Below, one piece after another: positions 8,215-17,869 of a stretch of DNA of 64,000 nt. The translations under genes were made by a program, and so were the position numbers. The notes under the pieces are model-generated. The model was not told the DNA's origin and searched no databases. It saw only the letters and a list, made by a program, of their open reading frames with translations. This DNA is from Agromyces sp. H17E-10 (GTDB taxonomy: Bacteria; Actinomycetota; Actinomycetes; Actinomycetales; Microbacteriaceae). Numbering within the stretch: the first letter of the stretch is position 1; each line of letters starts with the position of its first letter. The DNA is taken from positions 3,286,001-3,350,000 of the forward strand of contig NZ_CP095042.1 in assembly GCF_022919715.1 (NCBI RefSeq), read 5' to 3'.

Positions 8215-8613
8215 ATGGACGACATGACGAGCCCCGCCGATGTGATCGAAGCGCTCTGGACACGCATGCAGGCCCGCGACTGGGGCGGCGTGCGCGCGCT
8301 GCTGGCCGACGACCTCGTCGTCGAGTGGTTCGCGTCGCTCGAGCGCATCGTCGGCGCCGACGACTTCGTGGCGGTGAACGCCGAGTACCCCGAGGGGTGG
8401 TCGATCCGCATCCTTTCGGTCGTCGCCGACGGGGAGCACGTGGTGTCCGAGGTCGAGGTGCCGCAGGAGGGCGTCGGCGTTTTCCGGGCCGCTTCGTTCT
8501 GGACGGTGCGCGACGGACGGATCGTCGAGGGCCGCGAGTACTGGACGACGCGAGGCGGCGACCCGGCGCCCGGGTGGCGACGGCACCTCGTCGAGGTCAT
8601 GAGCGTCGAGTGA
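8215..8613 (+). CDS. SnoaL/NTF2-like domain protein
   Basis: 132-aa protein with the cone-shaped NTF2-like fold signature of the SnoaL family: helical start (DVIEALWTRMQARDWGGVRALLADD), then strands containing VEWFASLERIVGADDFVAVNAEYPEGW and a C-terminal DGRIVEGREYWTT motif. These small single-domain proteins are often isomerases, cyclases or of unknown role; no catalytic assignment is possible here. I chose ATG 8215 because GGAAGG lies 8 nt upstream (8201-8206); the GTG at 8197 would place that Shine-Dalgarno inside the gene. It converges on fumC across a perfect 17-bp hairpin. Confidence 0.82.
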   Translation: MDDMTSPADVIEALWTRMQARDWGGVRALLADDLVVEWFASLERIVGADDFVAVNAEYPEGWSIRILSVVADGEHVVSEVEVPQEGVGVFRAASFWTVRDGRIVEGREYWTTRGGDPAPGWRRHLVEVMSVE

Positions 8614-8673
8614 GGCGCCGGCGCCCCGCAAGGGGCGTGCGGCGCGACGGCGCGCCACCATCGCCCGAGACGA

Positions 8674-8710
8674 CGGATGCCCCGTGCCGAGACTCGGCAC
8701 GGGGCATCCG
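8674..8710. terminator. Bidirectional terminator between SnoaL-like gene and fumC
   Basis: Perfect 17-bp stem (8674-8690 with 8694-8710, GAC loop) between convergent genes; the outer arms are again CGGATGCCCC / GGGGCATCCG. Confidence 0.8.
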
Positions 8711-8721
8711 CGTTCGTGGTC

Positions 8722-10137
8722 CTACTTCGCCTGCGGCGGCCGCGTCATCGAGAGCAGGTCGAGGGCGGAGTCGAGCTGCTCGAGCGTGAGCTCGCCGCGC
8801 TCGACGTAGCCGAGGTCGATGACGGCCTCGCGCACCGTGATGCCCTTGGCGACCGAGTGCTTCGCGATCTTCGCCGCCGCTTCGTAGCCGATGAGCTTGT
8901 TGAGCGGGGTCACGATCGAGGGCGACATGCCGGCGAGTGCGGTCGCGCGCTCGACGTTGGCCTCGAGCCCGTCGATCGTCTTGTCGGCGAGCACGCGCAC
9001 CGAGTTCGCGAGCAGGCGGATCGACTCGAGGAGCGCGGTGCCCATGACGGGGATCTGCACGTTGAGCTCGAACGCACCCGAGGCGCCGCCCCATGCGATC
9101 GTCGCGTCGTTGCCGATGACCCGGGCGCACACCATGAGCACGGCCTCGGGCACGACGGGGTTGACCTTGCCGGGCATGATCGAGGAGCCGGGCTGCAGGT
9201 CGGGGATGTGCAGTTCGCCGAGGCCCGTGTTGGGGCCGGAGCCCATCCAGCGCAGGTCGTTGGCGATCTTCGTGAGGCTCACGGCGATCGTGCGCAGCGC
9301 GCTCGACGCGTCGACGAGGCCGTCGCGGTTCGCCTGTGCCTCGAAGTGGTCGGCCGCCTCGGTGATCGGCAGCTCGGTCTCGGTCTGCAGCAGTTCGATG
9401 ACGAGCTGCGGGAAGCCGGCCGGGGTGTTGATGCCCGTGCCGACGGCGGTGCCGCCGAGCGGCACCTCGGCGACGCGGGGGAGGGCCGAGCGGACGCGCT
9501 CGATGCCGAGGCGCACCTGGCGGGCGTAGCCGCCGAATTCCTGGCCGAGGGTCACGGGCGTCGCGTCCATCAGGTGCGTACGGCCGGCCTTCACGACGCC
9601 CGCCCACAGCTCGGCCTTCGCCTCGAGCGCGACGGCCAGGTGGTCGAGCGCGGGGATGAGGTCGTCGATGAGCGCAGCCGTGACGGCGATGTGCACCGAG
9701 GTCGGGAAGACGTCGTTCGACGACTGCGACGCGTTGACGTGGTCGTTCGGGTGCACGGCGCTGCCGAGCTTCGAGGTCGCGAGCGTCGCGAGCACCTCGT
9801 TCATGTTCATGTTCGAGCTCGTGCCCGAGCCGGTCTGGTAGACGTCGACCGGGAAGTGCTCGGTGAAGCCGTGCCGCCCCGAGATGACCTCGTCGGCGGC
9901 CGCGACGATCGCGTCGGCGATGGCCTGGTCGAGCACGCCGAGGCCGGCGTTGGCCTGCGCCGCGGCCTTCTTGATGCGGGCGAGCGCCTGGATCTGCTGG
10001 GGCTCGAGGCCCGAGCCGGAGATCGGGAAGTTCTCGACCGCGCGCTGCGTCTGCGCCCGGTACAGGGCCTGGGCGGGAACCCGCACCTCGCCCATCGTGT
10101 CGTGTTCGATGCGGTACTCGGCGGCGTTGTCCACCAC
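8722..10137 (-). CDS. fumC: Class II fumarate hydratase
   Basis: 471-aa fumarase of the TCA cycle (fumarate + water to L-malate), iron-sulfur independent and tetrameric. Recognised by the fumarate lyase signature [11 protein letters not shown] (about 325-335), [14 protein letters not shown] (about 105-118), the [15 protein letters not shown] motif with the catalytic His (about 192-206) and the [10 protein letters not shown] motif. Aspartase shares the fold; the sequence around [11 protein letters not shown] and overall length fit FumC better. Two adjacent GTG codons (10137 and 10134) can start; GAAAGGGAAACACC precedes them. The next gene upstream on this strand is a carbonic anhydrase 111 nt away, so they may be cotranscribed. 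In M. tuberculosis fumC (Rv1098c) lies in the same neighbourhood. Confidence 0.95.
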   Translation of the reverse strand: MVDNAAEYRIEHDTMGEVRVPAQALYRAQTQRAVENFPISGSGLEPQQIQALARIKKAAAQANAGLGVLDQAIADAIVAAADEVISGRHGFTEHFPVDVYQTGSGTSSNMNMNEVLATLATSKLGSAVHPNDHVNASQSSNDVFPTSVHIAVTAALIDDLIPALDHLAVALEAKAELWAGVVKAGRTHLMDATPVTLGQEFGGYARQVRLGIERVRSALPRVAEVPLGGTAVGTGINTPAGFPQLVIELLQTETELPITEAADHFEAQANRDGLVDASSALRTIAVSLTKIANDLRWMGSGPNTGLGELHIPDLQPGSSIMPGKVNPVVPEAVLMVCARVIGNDATIAWGGASGAFELNVQIPVMGTALLESIRLLANSVRVLADKTIDGLEANVERATALAGMSPSIVTPLNKLIGYEAAAKIAKHSVAKGITVREAVIDLGYVERGELTLEQLDSALDLLSMTRPPQAK

Positions 10138-10248
10138 GGTGTGTTTCCCTTTCGGTTCTGCGATGCCGGTCTCAGGCCGGCGGTTCGACCGCGTCGTCCG
10201 CGGTATCGGGCCGACCGGGCCGGCCGGCGGATGCCGCTCGCGGCGGCG

Positions 10249-10905
10249 TCAGATGCGACCGATGACGATGTCGGTCTCGACGCGACCTTCGAACAGGCGG
10301 TAGTTCGCGCCGACGATAGCCAGCGTACCCGCTGCCACCGCGTCGCTGATCATCTCGGAGCTCTCGACGAGCTCGGTGACGGTGTTGCGCAGGTGCTCGC
10401 GGCCGACGAAGCCGGCGTCGACATGGGTCGGCTCGACCGGAGGTTCGCCCGCGACCTTCGTCACTGCGGGAATGATCTTCTCGACGAGCCCGGCGATGTG
10501 CGGGGGCAGCGGCGTCGCGTCGGCGGCCTGCGAGTCGATCGCGGCGCGCACCGCACCGCACTCGTCGTGGGCGAGCACGATCACCACGGGGACGTTCAGG
10601 ATCCCGACCGCGTACTCGATCGAGCCGAGCGCCGACGGGGTCACGACCTGGCCCGCGTTGCGGACGACGAACGCGTCGCCGAGGCCGACGTCGAAGATGA
10701 TCTCGGCCGCGAGACGGGAGTCGCTGCAACCGAAGATCGCGACGATCGGGCGTTGCGCGTGCGCGAGCGACGTGCGGCGGTCGATGTCCTGCCGGGGGTG
10801 CTCGGGCTTGCCGGCGATGAATCGTTCGTTGCCGCGGCGGAGTTCGCGCCAGGTGGCGGCCGGAGTGTCGGGACGGGGGCTGGGCACTGCGTTCGGCTCG
10901 GTCAC
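10249..10905 (-). CDS. Beta-class carbonic anhydrase
   Basis: 218-aa zinc enzyme interconverting CO2 and bicarbonate. Zinc ligands are visible: C60 and the paired D62/R64 in FGCSDSRL, then H113 and C116 in LAHDECGAV. The N-terminal ELRRGNERFIAGK motif and RNAGQVVTPS (about 82-91) are typical of the family. The GTG start at 10905 has GAGGAG 5 nt upstream on the minus strand and begins VTEPNAVPSP; an upstream extension of the frame runs antisense-free through the neighbouring DUF4245 gene and is not real. Next to fumC it may supply bicarbonate for anaplerosis, which is inference. Confidence 0.93.
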   Translation of the reverse strand: MTEPNAVPSPRPDTPAATWRELRRGNERFIAGKPEHPRQDIDRRTSLAHAQRPIVAIFGCSDSRLAAEIIFDVGLGDAFVVRNAGQVVTPSALGSIEYAVGILNVPVVIVLAHDECGAVRAAIDSQAADATPLPPHIAGLVEKIIPAVTKVAGEPPVEPTHVDAGFVGREHLRNTVTELVESSEMISDAVAAGTLAIVGANYRLFEGRVETDIVIGRI

Positions 10906-10919
10906 GTGGCTCCTCGTGG

Positions 10920-11561
10920 TCAGTCCTGCGCCTCGATCGTCGGCGTGATGGCCGTCGCGAAGGTGGCGAACTCTTCGGGGGTGGCCGTGCCGAGCAGCAC
11001 GAAGGTGCTGCCGCCCGACTCGGTGGTCAGTGCGTACCGCGCGTTGCCGACGTCGGCGTCGGACTTGCGGTTGTCGTAGATCGTCCAGTCGACGCCGTCG
11101 ATGTTCACGGTGCCGGTCGCGAGGGTGCGTGCGAGCAGGTTCGAGACCCAGGTCGGGTTCGCCTCGAAGCCCTGGTAGAGCCCGAGGTACTCGTCGGTCG
11201 GCGTGAGGTAGCCCGCGTACCACGCGGTCACACCGTCGGTCTTGTCGGTGCGGAGCTCGGCCGCGTTGGCCCGCCAGCCGTCGGGGAGCTCGGGCACCGC
11301 GATCGGCTCGTCGCGCACGGCCTGCACCTGCTCGGCGATGCCGGTGACGTCGACGGACCGGTCGAGCGGGGTGTCGCTGCGCGGCACCATGAGCACGATG
11401 ACGACGACGATCGCGAGGCTCGCGGCGAGCGCCAGCGCGAGGTTCTTGAGGGTCTGCCGCTGCCGGTGCTTGAGCGAGGCGTCGGCCTTGCGTGCCGCCG
11501 TCTCCTCGGGCGTCTCGGGGCGGCCGAGCTCGGCGACCACCCGGGGTGCGCGATCGGCCAT
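10920..11561 (-). CDS. DUF4245 domain membrane protein
   Basis: 213-aa protein with a 45-residue cytoplasmic N-terminus (starts [13 protein letters not shown]; charged, [14 protein letters not shown]), a single transmembrane helix (about 46-66) and an extracytoplasmic DUF4245 domain including the conserved segments [23 protein letters not shown] and [12 protein letters not shown]. Function unknown. Start ATG 11561 overlaps the xseB stop codon (ATGA), so it is translationally coupled to exonuclease VII. Rv1100 in the M. tuberculosis fumC-glpX region is the same family, supporting orthology by position. Confidence 0.86.
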   Translation of the reverse strand: MADRAPRVVAELGRPETPEETAARKADASLKHRQRQTLKNLALALAASLAIVVVIVLMVPRSDTPLDRSVDVTGIAEQVQAVRDEPIAVPELPDGWRANAAELRTDKTDGVTAWYAGYLTPTDEYLGLYQGFEANPTWVSNLLARTLATGTVNIDGVDWTIYDNRKSDADVGNARYALTTESGGSTFVLLGTATPEEFATFATAITPTIEAQD

Positions 11562-11821
11562 CAGCGCTCGTCGCCCTCGGTCGAGCGGCTGCCCGGCGTG
11601 GATGCCGCGGCCCCGGCGCGAGCGGCATCGAGTCGTGCCTTCGCGCCGATCAGCCACTCCTCGCAGCGGGCCGCGAGCGCCTCGCCGCGCTCCCACAGCG
11701 CGAGCGACTGCTCGAGCGTGGCCGATCCCTGCTCGAGCTCGCCGACGACGCGCACGAGCTCGTCGCGTGCCTGCTCGTAGCTCAGCTCGGCGACATCAGG
11801 GGAGGAGGGCATGGTTGCCAT
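11561..11821 (-). CDS. xseB: Exodeoxyribonuclease VII small subunit
   Basis: 86-aa XseB. The family motif [37 protein letters not shown] is fully present: a pair of long helices with the E-L-E and L-E-x-S-L-x-L-W-E-R-G core. It binds several copies to XseA to form exonuclease VII, which degrades single-stranded DNA to oligonucleotides in both directions. Start either ATG 11821 or ATG 11812 (MPSSPDVAE); both are in frame. It lies 36 nt downstream of xseA and its stop overlaps the DUF4245 start, making a xseA-xseB-DUF4245 operon. Confidence 0.93.
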   Translation of the reverse strand: MATMPSSPDVAELSYEQARDELVRVVGELEQGSATLEQSLALWERGEALAARCEEWLIGAKARLDAARAGAAASTPGSRSTEGDER

Positions 11822-11857
11822 TGTATTCGGCGCCGCCGACGGTTCGATCCGACCCGG

Positions 11858-13075
11858 TCAGGCGGGCGGCTCGCCCTCGGAACGGGCGGAGAGCACGCCC
11901 TCGGCGAGGGTGATCGTGAGCGAGTCGCCCGCGGGAGCGGCGGCCGGCCCGGTCACGACGTGGCCCTCTGCGCCCTGCACGATCGCGTAGCCGCGGTCGA
12001 GCGTCGCCTGCGGCGAGAGCGCACGCAGGTGGCCGCGGAGCTCGCCGACGCGGTGCGTCTGCCGCTCGATCGAGCGCTCGACGAGCTCGGCGCCGCGGGC
12101 GACCCACCGGGTGAGCTCCTCGGCGCGGCGGTCGATGATCCACGACGTGTCGGCGAGTGCGGGGCGCGTGCGCAGGTGGCCGATGCGGTCGATCTCGTGC
12201 GCCACGAGCGTGCGCAGGCGCAGCGCGATGCGGGCGCGGGCCTGCTCGACGCGCAGCAGCTCCTCGCCGACGTCGGGCACGACGCGCTTGGCGGCGTCGG
12301 TCGGGGTCGACGCCCGCAGGTCGGCGACCTCGTCGAGGAGCGGTCGGTCGGCCTCGTGCCCGATGGCCGAGACGATCGGGGTGGATGCCTCGGCCGCAGC
12401 GCGCACGACGCGCTCGTCGCTGAACCCGAGCAGGTTCTGGAAGTCGCCGCCGCCGCGCGCGATGATGATGACCTCGACCTCGGGGTCGGCGTCGAGCCGC
12501 CTGATCGCCGCGACGACCTCGCCGGCGGTGCGGTCGCCCTGCACCGCGGCGTGCACGACGCGGAACTCGACCGCCGGCCAGCGCAGGCGCGCGTTGCGCA
12601 GCACGTCCTGCTCGGCGTCGCTGTCTTTTCCGGTCACGAGCCCGACGACACCCGGCAGGAACGGCAGCCGGCGCTTGCGGTCGAGATCGAAGAGCCCCTC
12701 GGCGCGCAGCTGCGCGCGCAGGCGCTCGAGCCGTTCGAGCAGGTCGCCGAGGCCGACGTGCTTCATCTCGAAGACCTGCATCGACAGCGAGCCGCCCTTG
12801 ACCCACCAATTGGGCTTCACGAGCGCGACGACGCGGTCGCCCTGTTTGAACTCCTCGCCGAGCCGGGCCTTCACCGACGACCAGATCTGGAACGACACGG
12901 TGGCGTCGCCGTCGAGGTCCTTCAGCTTGCCGTAGACGTTGCCGCCCGAGACGCCCCACTGCGTGAGCTCGCCCTCGACCCAGACCGTGCCGAGACGATC
13001 GATGTACTGCTTGATCTTCGTCGAGAGGAGGGCCACCGGCCATGGCGCGTCACGTGTCGCCGGAGCATCCGTCAC
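11858..13075 (-). CDS. xseA: Exodeoxyribonuclease VII large subunit
   Basis: 405-aa XseA. N-terminal OB-fold DNA-binding domain (about 12-105; [21 protein letters not shown]), then the catalytic region with [15 protein letters not shown] (about 141-155), [22 protein letters not shown] (about 205-226) and [27 protein letters not shown] (about 237-263), the metal-binding GHE-D and DLR-x-STPT motifs of the family. The long C-terminal coiled region binds XseB. GTG 13075 is preceded by GGGAGG. It is divergent from ispH, the starts being 48 nt apart, so promoters must overlap. An uninterrupted reading frame continues far upstream but overlaps ispH, ltrA and other genes and is an artefact of GC bias. 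Confidence 0.94.
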   Translation of the reverse strand: MTDAPATRDAPWPVALLSTKIKQYIDRLGTVWVEGELTQWGVSGGNVYGKLKDLDGDATVSFQIWSSVKARLGEEFKQGDRVVALVKPNWWVKGGSLSMQVFEMKHVGLGDLLERLERLRAQLRAEGLFDLDRKRRLPFLPGVVGLVTGKDSDAEQDVLRNARLRWPAVEFRVVHAAVQGDRTAGEVVAAIRRLDADPEVEVIIIARGGGDFQNLLGFSDERVVRAAAEASTPIVSAIGHEADRPLLDEVADLRASTPTDAAKRVVPDVGEELLRVEQARARIALRLRTLVAHEIDRIGHLRTRPALADTSWIIDRRAEELTRWVARGAELVERSIERQTHRVGELRGHLRALSPQATLDRGYAIVQGAEGHVVTGPAAAPAGDSLTITLAEGVLSARSEGEPPA

Positions 13076-13110
13076 CGTGGCCTCCCAGCCGCCCGCCTGC
13101 GTGCGCCGCG

Positions 13111-13116
13111 TAGGAT
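13111..13116 (+). promoter_or_regulatory. -10 box of ispH (leaderless)
   Basis: TAGGAT ending 7 nt before GTG 13124; no Shine-Dalgarno. Lies within the 48-nt xseA-ispH divergent gap. Confidence 0.5.
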
Positions 13117-13123
13117 TGGCATC

Positions 13124-14197
13124 GTGACGAGCTTGACTGATGCCCCGCGGATCGACCTCGGCATGCCCAGAATCCCGAGCGTTCGCGGCCGGCTCAAGGA
13201 TAACCCGGTCGACCGACCCAAGAAGGTGCTGCTCGCGGCGCCCCGCGGCTACTGCGCCGGCGTCGACCGCGCCGTCATCGCCGTCGAGAAGGCGCTCGAG
13301 CACTACGGGGCGCCGGTGTACGTGCGCAAGCAGATCGTGCACAACATCCACGTCGTGACCGAGCTCGAGAAGCAGGGCGCGATCTTCGTCGACGAAGTCG
13401 ACGAGGTGCCCGAGGGCGCCCACATCGTGTTCAGCGCGCACGGCGTCTCGCCGGCAGTCGTGAACGCGGCATCCGACCGTGGGCTGCACGCGATCGACGC
13501 CACGTGCCCGCTGGTCACCAAGGTGCACCGCGAGGCCGTGCGCTTCGCGCGCGACGACTTCGAGATCCTGCTGATCGGCCACGAGGGCCACGAAGAGGTC
13601 GAGGGCACGGCGGGCGAGGCGCCCGACCACGTCACCCTCGTGAACAGCCCCGACGACGTGCCGAACATCGAAGTGCGCGACCCCGACAAGGTGGTGTGGC
13701 TCTCGCAGACGACGCTCTCGGTCGACGAGACGATGGAGACGGTGCGCCGACTGCGTGAGCGGTTCCCGAACCTGCAGGATCCGCCGAGCGACGACATCTG
13801 CTACGCCACCCAGAACCGCCAGGTCGCGATCAAGAAGGTCGCCCAGGAGGCGGAGCTCGTGATCGTGGTGGGCTCTGCGAACTCGTCGAACAGCGTGCGC
13901 CTCGTCGAGGTCGCGCTCGAGAACGGGGCGAAGGCCGCGTATCGGGTCGACTACTCGAGCGAGATCCGCCAGGAGTGGCTCGACGGGGTCGCCTCGGTCG
14001 GCGTCACGAGCGGCGCGTCGGTGCCCGAAGGGCTCGTGAAAGAGGTGCTGCAGGAGCTCGCCGACGCCGGCTACGCCGAGGTCGCCGAGGTGAAGACGGC
14101 CGAGGAGGACCTGATGTTCTCGCTCCCGAAGGAACTGCGCAAGGACCTGCAGGGCAACCGCGACGCCCGCGCGCTCGGCGGACGCAACCGCGCGTAG
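13124..14197 (+). CDS. ispH: 4-hydroxy-3-methylbut-2-enyl diphosphate reductase
   Basis: Last enzyme of the non-mevalonate (MEP) isoprenoid pathway: reduces HMBPP to isopentenyl and dimethylallyl diphosphate using a [4Fe-4S] cluster. The 357-aa product has the three cluster cysteines: [12 protein letters not shown] (C44), [11 protein letters not shown] (about C128) and [11 protein letters not shown] (about C226); the substrate-site motif [11 protein letters not shown] and VGSANSSNS are also present. GTG 13124 is the start if the transcript is leaderless (TAGGAT box 7 nt upstream); ATG 13163 is an alternative that removes a non-conserved 13-residue tail. Together with the Z-prenyl synthase at 4425 it supports isoprenoid synthesis in this neighbourhood. 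Order xseB-xseA-ispH is as in M. tuberculosis (Rv1107c, Rv1108c, Rv1110). Confidence 0.95.
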   Translation: MTSLTDAPRIDLGMPRIPSVRGRLKDNPVDRPKKVLLAAPRGYCAGVDRAVIAVEKALEHYGAPVYVRKQIVHNIHVVTELEKQGAIFVDEVDEVPEGAHIVFSAHGVSPAVVNAASDRGLHAIDATCPLVTKVHREAVRFARDDFEILLIGHEGHEEVEGTAGEAPDHVTLVNSPDDVPNIEVRDPDKVVWLSQTTLSVDETMETVRRLRERFPNLQDPPSDDICYATQNRQVAIKKVAQEAELVIVVGSANSSNSVRLVEVALENGAKAAYRVDYSSEIRQEWLDGVASVGVTSGASVPEGLVKEVLQELADAGYAEVAEVKTAEEDLMFSLPKELRKDLQGNRDARALGGRNRA

Positions 14198-14202
14198 TCG
14201 CC

Positions 14203-15420
14203 CTAGGCGAGCGACGCAGCCGGCCGCCGGCTCGCGGCGGTCTCGGCGACGAGAGCCGCGGCCACGATCGCGATGACCGCGGCGAGTTGCACCGCGCCCG
14301 AGACCGCGGTGCCGAGGGGCACGGTCGCGAGCGCGAGCGCCGCCGCGCCGAGCCGCCAGGCGACCGGCCCGAGCGCGAGCGTGCGCCGGTAAGCGGCGTC
14401 GGCGACGAGGTAGACGGCGGTGCCGCCGGCGACGAGCCAGGCGCCGGATGCCTCGACCGGCGCGAACGCGTGACCGAGCACCTCGTGCAGGCCGGCCGCG
14501 ACCAGCACGAGGCCGAAGATCATCGCGAGGTGCTCGAGGTAGTACGCGACGAGCGCGAGGCGGGTGCGCTGCTCGCGCGGCGCCTCGGCGATCGCCCGCT
14601 CGGCGCGCTCGTCGTCGCCCGTGAAGTAGCACCACCAGAGCGAGGCGACGAGGCCGACGGCGAGCACCGCGCCGACGACGAGGGCGGGCTCGATCTCGTG
14701 GCCCGTGGCGCCGACGCCGACCGAGACGATCGACTCGCCGAACGCGATGATCATCACGAGCCCGTGGCGCTCGACGAAGTGCGTCGCGCCCGGGTCGAAG
14801 CCGCCGCGAGCACTGAGCGCGGCCGAGATGAAGAACAGTGCGAACGGCAAGGCGAAGAAGACCCAGTCGATCGGGCCCTCGACGAAGCCCGAGCAGACGA
14901 GCAGCACGCCGACGAGCACGTTCGACGGCCCGACGAACAGCATGCGCCGCGCGGCGGCTCGGCCGCCGCGATGGATGAACAGGGCGGCGTGGATCACCGC
15001 GACGACGATGTAGCTCGCGCCGAAGAGCACCCCGGTCGCACCGAACGCGTCGGGGATCGCGAGCGACATCACGAGGAACGCGGCCATCGCCCCGATGAGT
15101 GCGATGCGCACGAACGCGGTGTCGGGTGCCGCCTGGTTCGTGAGCCACGCGAAGGCGTCGTACATCCACCAGACGAGGCCGAGCACGAGTGCGGCCTGTG
15201 CGATGCCCGTCGCGTCGGGATGGTGCACGACGATCTCGGCGACACGGCTGATCGTGAAGACGAAGACGAGGTCGAAGAGCAGTTCGACCGTCGAGACCCG
15301 CGAGGCGATGCGGGCGATGCGGTCGGCGGGGAGGTCGCGGCTCGGCACGATCGCCACCGTAGCGCAGGGCGGCACGCAGGATCGCTCGCCCTCGGCGAAC
15401 ACGAATGAGTGAGCGCTCAC
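14203..15420 (-). CDS. LtrA family membrane protein
   Basis: Low-temperature-requirement A family protein, up to 405 aa, with about ten to twelve hydrophobic segments. The family opens with the motif STVELLFDLVFVFTISR (about 42-58) and contains HFVERHGLVMIIAFGESIVSVG (about 212-233) and the Y-Y-L-E-H motif (about 283-287), all present. Function is undefined; the name comes from a Listeria cold-growth mutant. The first 21 residues (GTG 15420) contain cysteines not seen in the family and overlap the TetR operator, so GTG 15357 (VAIVPSRDLPADR) is a likely real start. Divergent from tetR; the operator at 15406-15423 may therefore control it too. Confidence 0.85.
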   Translation of the reverse strand: MSAHSFVFAEGERSCVPPCATVAIVPSRDLPADRIARIASRVSTVELLFDLVFVFTISRVAEIVVHHPDATGIAQAALVLGLVWWMYDAFAWLTNQAAPDTAFVRIALIGAMAAFLVMSLAIPDAFGATGVLFGASYIVVAVIHAALFIHRGGRAAARRMLFVGPSNVLVGVLLVCSGFVEGPIDWVFFALPFALFFISAALSARGGFDPGATHFVERHGLVMIIAFGESIVSVGVGATGHEIEPALVVGAVLAVGLVASLWWCYFTGDDERAERAIAEAPREQRTRLALVAYYLEHLAMIFGLVLVAAGLHEVLGHAFAPVEASGAWLVAGGTAVYLVADAAYRRTLALGPVAWRLGAAALALATVPLGTAVSGAVQLAAVIAIVAAALVAETAASRRPAASLA

Positions 15421-15423
15421 TCA
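15406..15423. promoter_or_regulatory. Perfect TetR-type operator
   Basis: TGAGTGAGCGCTCACTCA, a perfect 18-bp palindrome, lies 5 nt before the -10 box of tetR and over the start of the divergent ltrA frame. This sequence is the common recognition pattern of TetR/AcrR repressors that bind TGAGTGA half-sites. It implies autoregulation of tetR and repression of the downstream ABC exporter. Confidence 0.85.
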
Positions 15424-15427
15424 GTGC

Positions 15428-15433
15428 TACGCT
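15428..15433 (+). promoter_or_regulatory. -10 box of tetR (leaderless)
   Basis: TACGCT ending 7 nt before ATG 15441, directly downstream of the operator, so repressor binding would cover the promoter spacer. Confidence 0.6.
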
Positions 15434-15440
15434 CGCGCTC

Positions 15441-16142
15441 ATGACCACCACGACGTCCGCCCGCAGCGCCGTCCCCGAGGGGGAGTCGACCCGCGCCAGA
15501 CCCGGCCGGGCGAAGCCCATGTCGGTCGACGACCGCAGGGCCGCGATCGCCGCCGCGACCGTGCCGCTGCTCTCCCAGTTCGGCCGCGACGTCACGACGC
15601 GGCAGATCGCCGAGGCGGCGGGCGTCGCCGAGGGCACGCTCTTCCGCGTCTTCGAGAACAAGGACGCGATCATCGACGCCGCCGTCGAGGCGTTCCTCGA
15701 CCCCGAGCCGTTCCGCGAGGCGCTGCGCCGCATCGATCCGAGCCTGCCGCTCGAGCTCAAGATGCAGCTCGTCATCGACCGGTTCCAAGACCGGTTCAGC
15801 GGCATCTTCGGCGTCTTCGCGGCACTCGGCAACCGGCCCCGCCCTCCGGCCGCACCGAACATCGAGATCATCGTGGGCATCTTCGAGCGACTGCTCGCCC
15901 CCGAACTCGACCGACTGCGCGTCCCTCCCGCCGACGTGTTCGCGTTCGTGCGCATCATCGCCTTCTCGTCGGCGATGCCGCAGTTCGGGCCGACGACGGG
16001 ACTCGACTCCGACCGGCTCGCCAACCTGATCGTGCACGGCATCGTCGGTCGCCCGAACGGCGCGGCCGAGGCATCCGCCGCCACCGAGACCCGACCCATC
16101 GCAGAACCGACCGCCCCGAGGGGAACCGAACCATGCTGCTGA
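15441..16142 (+). CDS. TetR family repressor of the ABC exporter
   Basis: 233-aa regulator. The helix-turn-helix domain spans about 28-80 (RRAAIAAATVPLLSQFGRDVTTRQIAEAAGVAEGTLFRVFENKDAIIDAAVEAF), with the recognition helix in TLFRVFENK. The ligand domain is unrelated to well-known families. I start at ATG 15441 because it sits 7 nt after a -10 box; the earlier in-frame GTG at 15405 lies inside the operator. The stop overlaps the first ABC gene by 10 nt, so repressor and exporter form one operon, a typical arrangement for drug-responsive export. The inducer is unknown. Confidence 0.92.
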   Translation: MTTTTSARSAVPEGESTRARPGRAKPMSVDDRRAAIAAATVPLLSQFGRDVTTRQIAEAAGVAEGTLFRVFENKDAIIDAAVEAFLDPEPFREALRRIDPSLPLELKMQLVIDRFQDRFSGIFGVFAALGNRPRPPAAPNIEIIVGIFERLLAPELDRLRVPPADVFAFVRIIAFSSAMPQFGPTTGLDSDRLANLIVHGIVGRPNGAAEASAATETRPIAEPTAPRGTEPCC

Positions 16143-17869
16143 AACTGCTGCGAACCTACCTGCGCCCCTATCGGTGGCTCGTCGTCGCCGTGATCTTCTT
16201 CCAGCTCGTGCAGTCGATCGCGTCGCTCTACCTGCCGAGCCTCAACGCCGACATCATCGACGACGGGGTCGCGACGGGCGACACGGGCTTCATCCTCTCG
16301 ACCGGCGCAGTCATGCTCGGCATCACGCTCGTGCAGGTCGCCGCGTCGATCACGGCCGTCTACTTCGGCGCGAAGACGGCGATGGGGCTCGGTCGCGACG
16401 TGCGCCGCTCGGTGTTCCGCCGGGTCGCCGACTTCAGCGAGCAGGAGGTGTCGCGGTTCGGTGCGCCGAGCCTCATCACCCGGTCGACGAACGACGTGCA
16501 GCAGGTGCAGATGCTCGTGCTCATGAGCTGCACGATCCTCGTCTCGGCGCCCATCCTCGCGATCGGCGGCGTGATCATGGCGCTCAAGGAGGACCTGGCC
16601 CTCTCGTGGATCATGGTCGTCGCCGTGCCCGTGCTGCTCATCTCGGTCGGGCTCATCATCAGCCGCATGGTGCCGCTGTTCCAGTCGATGCAGCGCAAGA
16701 TCGACGGCGTCAACCGGGTGCTTCGCGAGCAGCTCACCGGCATCCGCGTGATCCGTGCGTTCGTGCGCGAGGGCGTCGAGTCGGAGCGCTTCGACGACGC
16801 GAACGACGCGCTCACCGACACGGCGCTGAAGGCGGGGCGGCTGTTCGCGCTGGTCTTCCCGATCGTGATGCTCGTGCTCAACCTCTCGAGCATCGCGGTG
16901 CTGTGGTTCGGCGCGTTCCGCGTCGAGGACGGCTCGATGCAGGTGGGCTCGCTCACCGCCTTCCTCAGCTACCTCATCCAGATCCTCATGGCCGTCATGA
17001 TGGCGACGATGATCGCGTTCCTGCTGCCGCGAGCGGTCGTCTCGGCCGGCCGTATCGGCGAGGTGCTCGAGACCGAGTCGACCGTGCACGACCCCGCCCG
17101 GCCGGTCGCGAGCCTGACGGCACCGGGCACCCTCGAGTTCCGGGGCGTGAGCTTCGCGTACCCCGGCGCCGAGGAACCCGTGCTGCACGATCTCAGCTTC
17201 ACGGCACGGCCGGGCGAGGTGACGGCCATCATCGGCTCGACCGGCGTCGGCAAGACGACGATCGTGAACCTCGCCGCACGCCTCTTCGACGCGACGAGCG
17301 GCAGCGTGCTCGTCGGCGGCGTCGATGTGCGCGAGCTCGACCCCGAGGTGCTCAACGCGCAGTTCGGCCTCGTGCCCCAGAAGCCGTACCTGTTCGCGGG
17401 AACGGTGGCGTCGACCCTGCGGTACGGCGATCCGGATGCCTCGGACGACGAGCTGTGGGCGGCGCTCGAGACCGCCCAGGGGCGTGACTTCGTCGAGGCC
17501 ATGCCGGGCAAGCTCGACGCGCCCATCGCGCAGGGCGGCACCAACGTCTCGGGCGGCCAGCGCCAGCGGCTCTCGATCGCGCGGGCGCTCGTGAAACGGC
17601 CGCCGATCTACCTGTTCGACGACTCGTTCTCGGCGCTCGACACCGCCACCGACCAACGCTTGCGCGCCGCGCTCGACCGGGAGGTCGCCGACGCCACGAT
17701 GATCGTCGTCGCCCAGCGCGTCGCGACGATCACGGGCGCCGACCAGATCCTCGTCGTCGAGGACGGCCGCATCACGGCGCGCGGCACCCATGACGAACTG
17801 CTCGAGACCTCCCAGGCGTACGCCGAGATCGTCGAGAGCCAGCTGAGTGCAGCGGAGGCGGCAGCGTGA
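16133..17869 (+). CDS. ABC exporter half, degenerate-site subunit
   Basis: 578-aa half-transporter: six-helix exporter membrane domain (about 1-310) and ATPase domain (about 330-570). Walker A GSTGVGKTT (about 366-374), Q-loop FGLVPQKPYLF, canonical signature NVSGGQRQRL (about 465-474) are present, but Walker B reads IYLFDDSFSALD with Asp in place of the catalytic Glu, and the switch histidine is Gln in VVAQRVATI. These are hallmarks of the degenerate subunit of heterodimeric exporters such as TM287 or BmrC. Its partner is the next gene, overlapping by 4 nt. Substrate unknown; multidrug or lipid-like compounds are likely for the type. It overlaps the tetR stop by 10 nt. Confidence 0.93.
   Translation: MLLKLLRTYLRPYRWLVVAVIFFQLVQSIASLYLPSLNADIIDDGVATGDTGFILSTGAVMLGITLVQVAASITAVYFGAKTAMGLGRDVRRSVFRRVADFSEQEVSRFGAPSLITRSTNDVQQVQMLVLMSCTILVSAPILAIGGVIMALKEDLALSWIMVVAVPVLLISVGLIISRMVPLFQSMQRKIDGVNRVLREQLTGIRVIRAFVREGVESERFDDANDALTDTALKAGRLFALVFPIVMLVLNLSSIAVLWFGAFRVEDGSMQVGSLTAFLSYLIQILMAVMMATMIAFLLPRAVVSAGRIGEVLETESTVHDPARPVASLTAPGTLEFRGVSFAYPGAEEPVLHDLSFTARPGEVTAIIGSTGVGKTTIVNLAARLFDATSGSVLVGGVDVRELDPEVLNAQFGLVPQKPYLFAGTVASTLRYGDPDASDDELWAALETAQGRDFVEAMPGKLDAPIAQGGTNVSGGQRQRLSIARALVKRPPIYLFDDSFSALDTATDQRLRAALDREVADATMIVVAQRVATITGADQILVVEDGRITARGTHDELLETSQAYAEIVESQLSAAEAAA

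Noticed and set aside
11492..13123. Frame extending upstream of ispH
   Set aside because: Lies antisense to xseA and xseB and lacks conserved residues; ispH starts at 13124.
11858..17791. A 1977-codon open frame on the minus strand
   Set aside because: GC-driven read-through antisense to ispH, tetR and the ABC genes; only 11858-13075 (xseA) has protein-family motifs.
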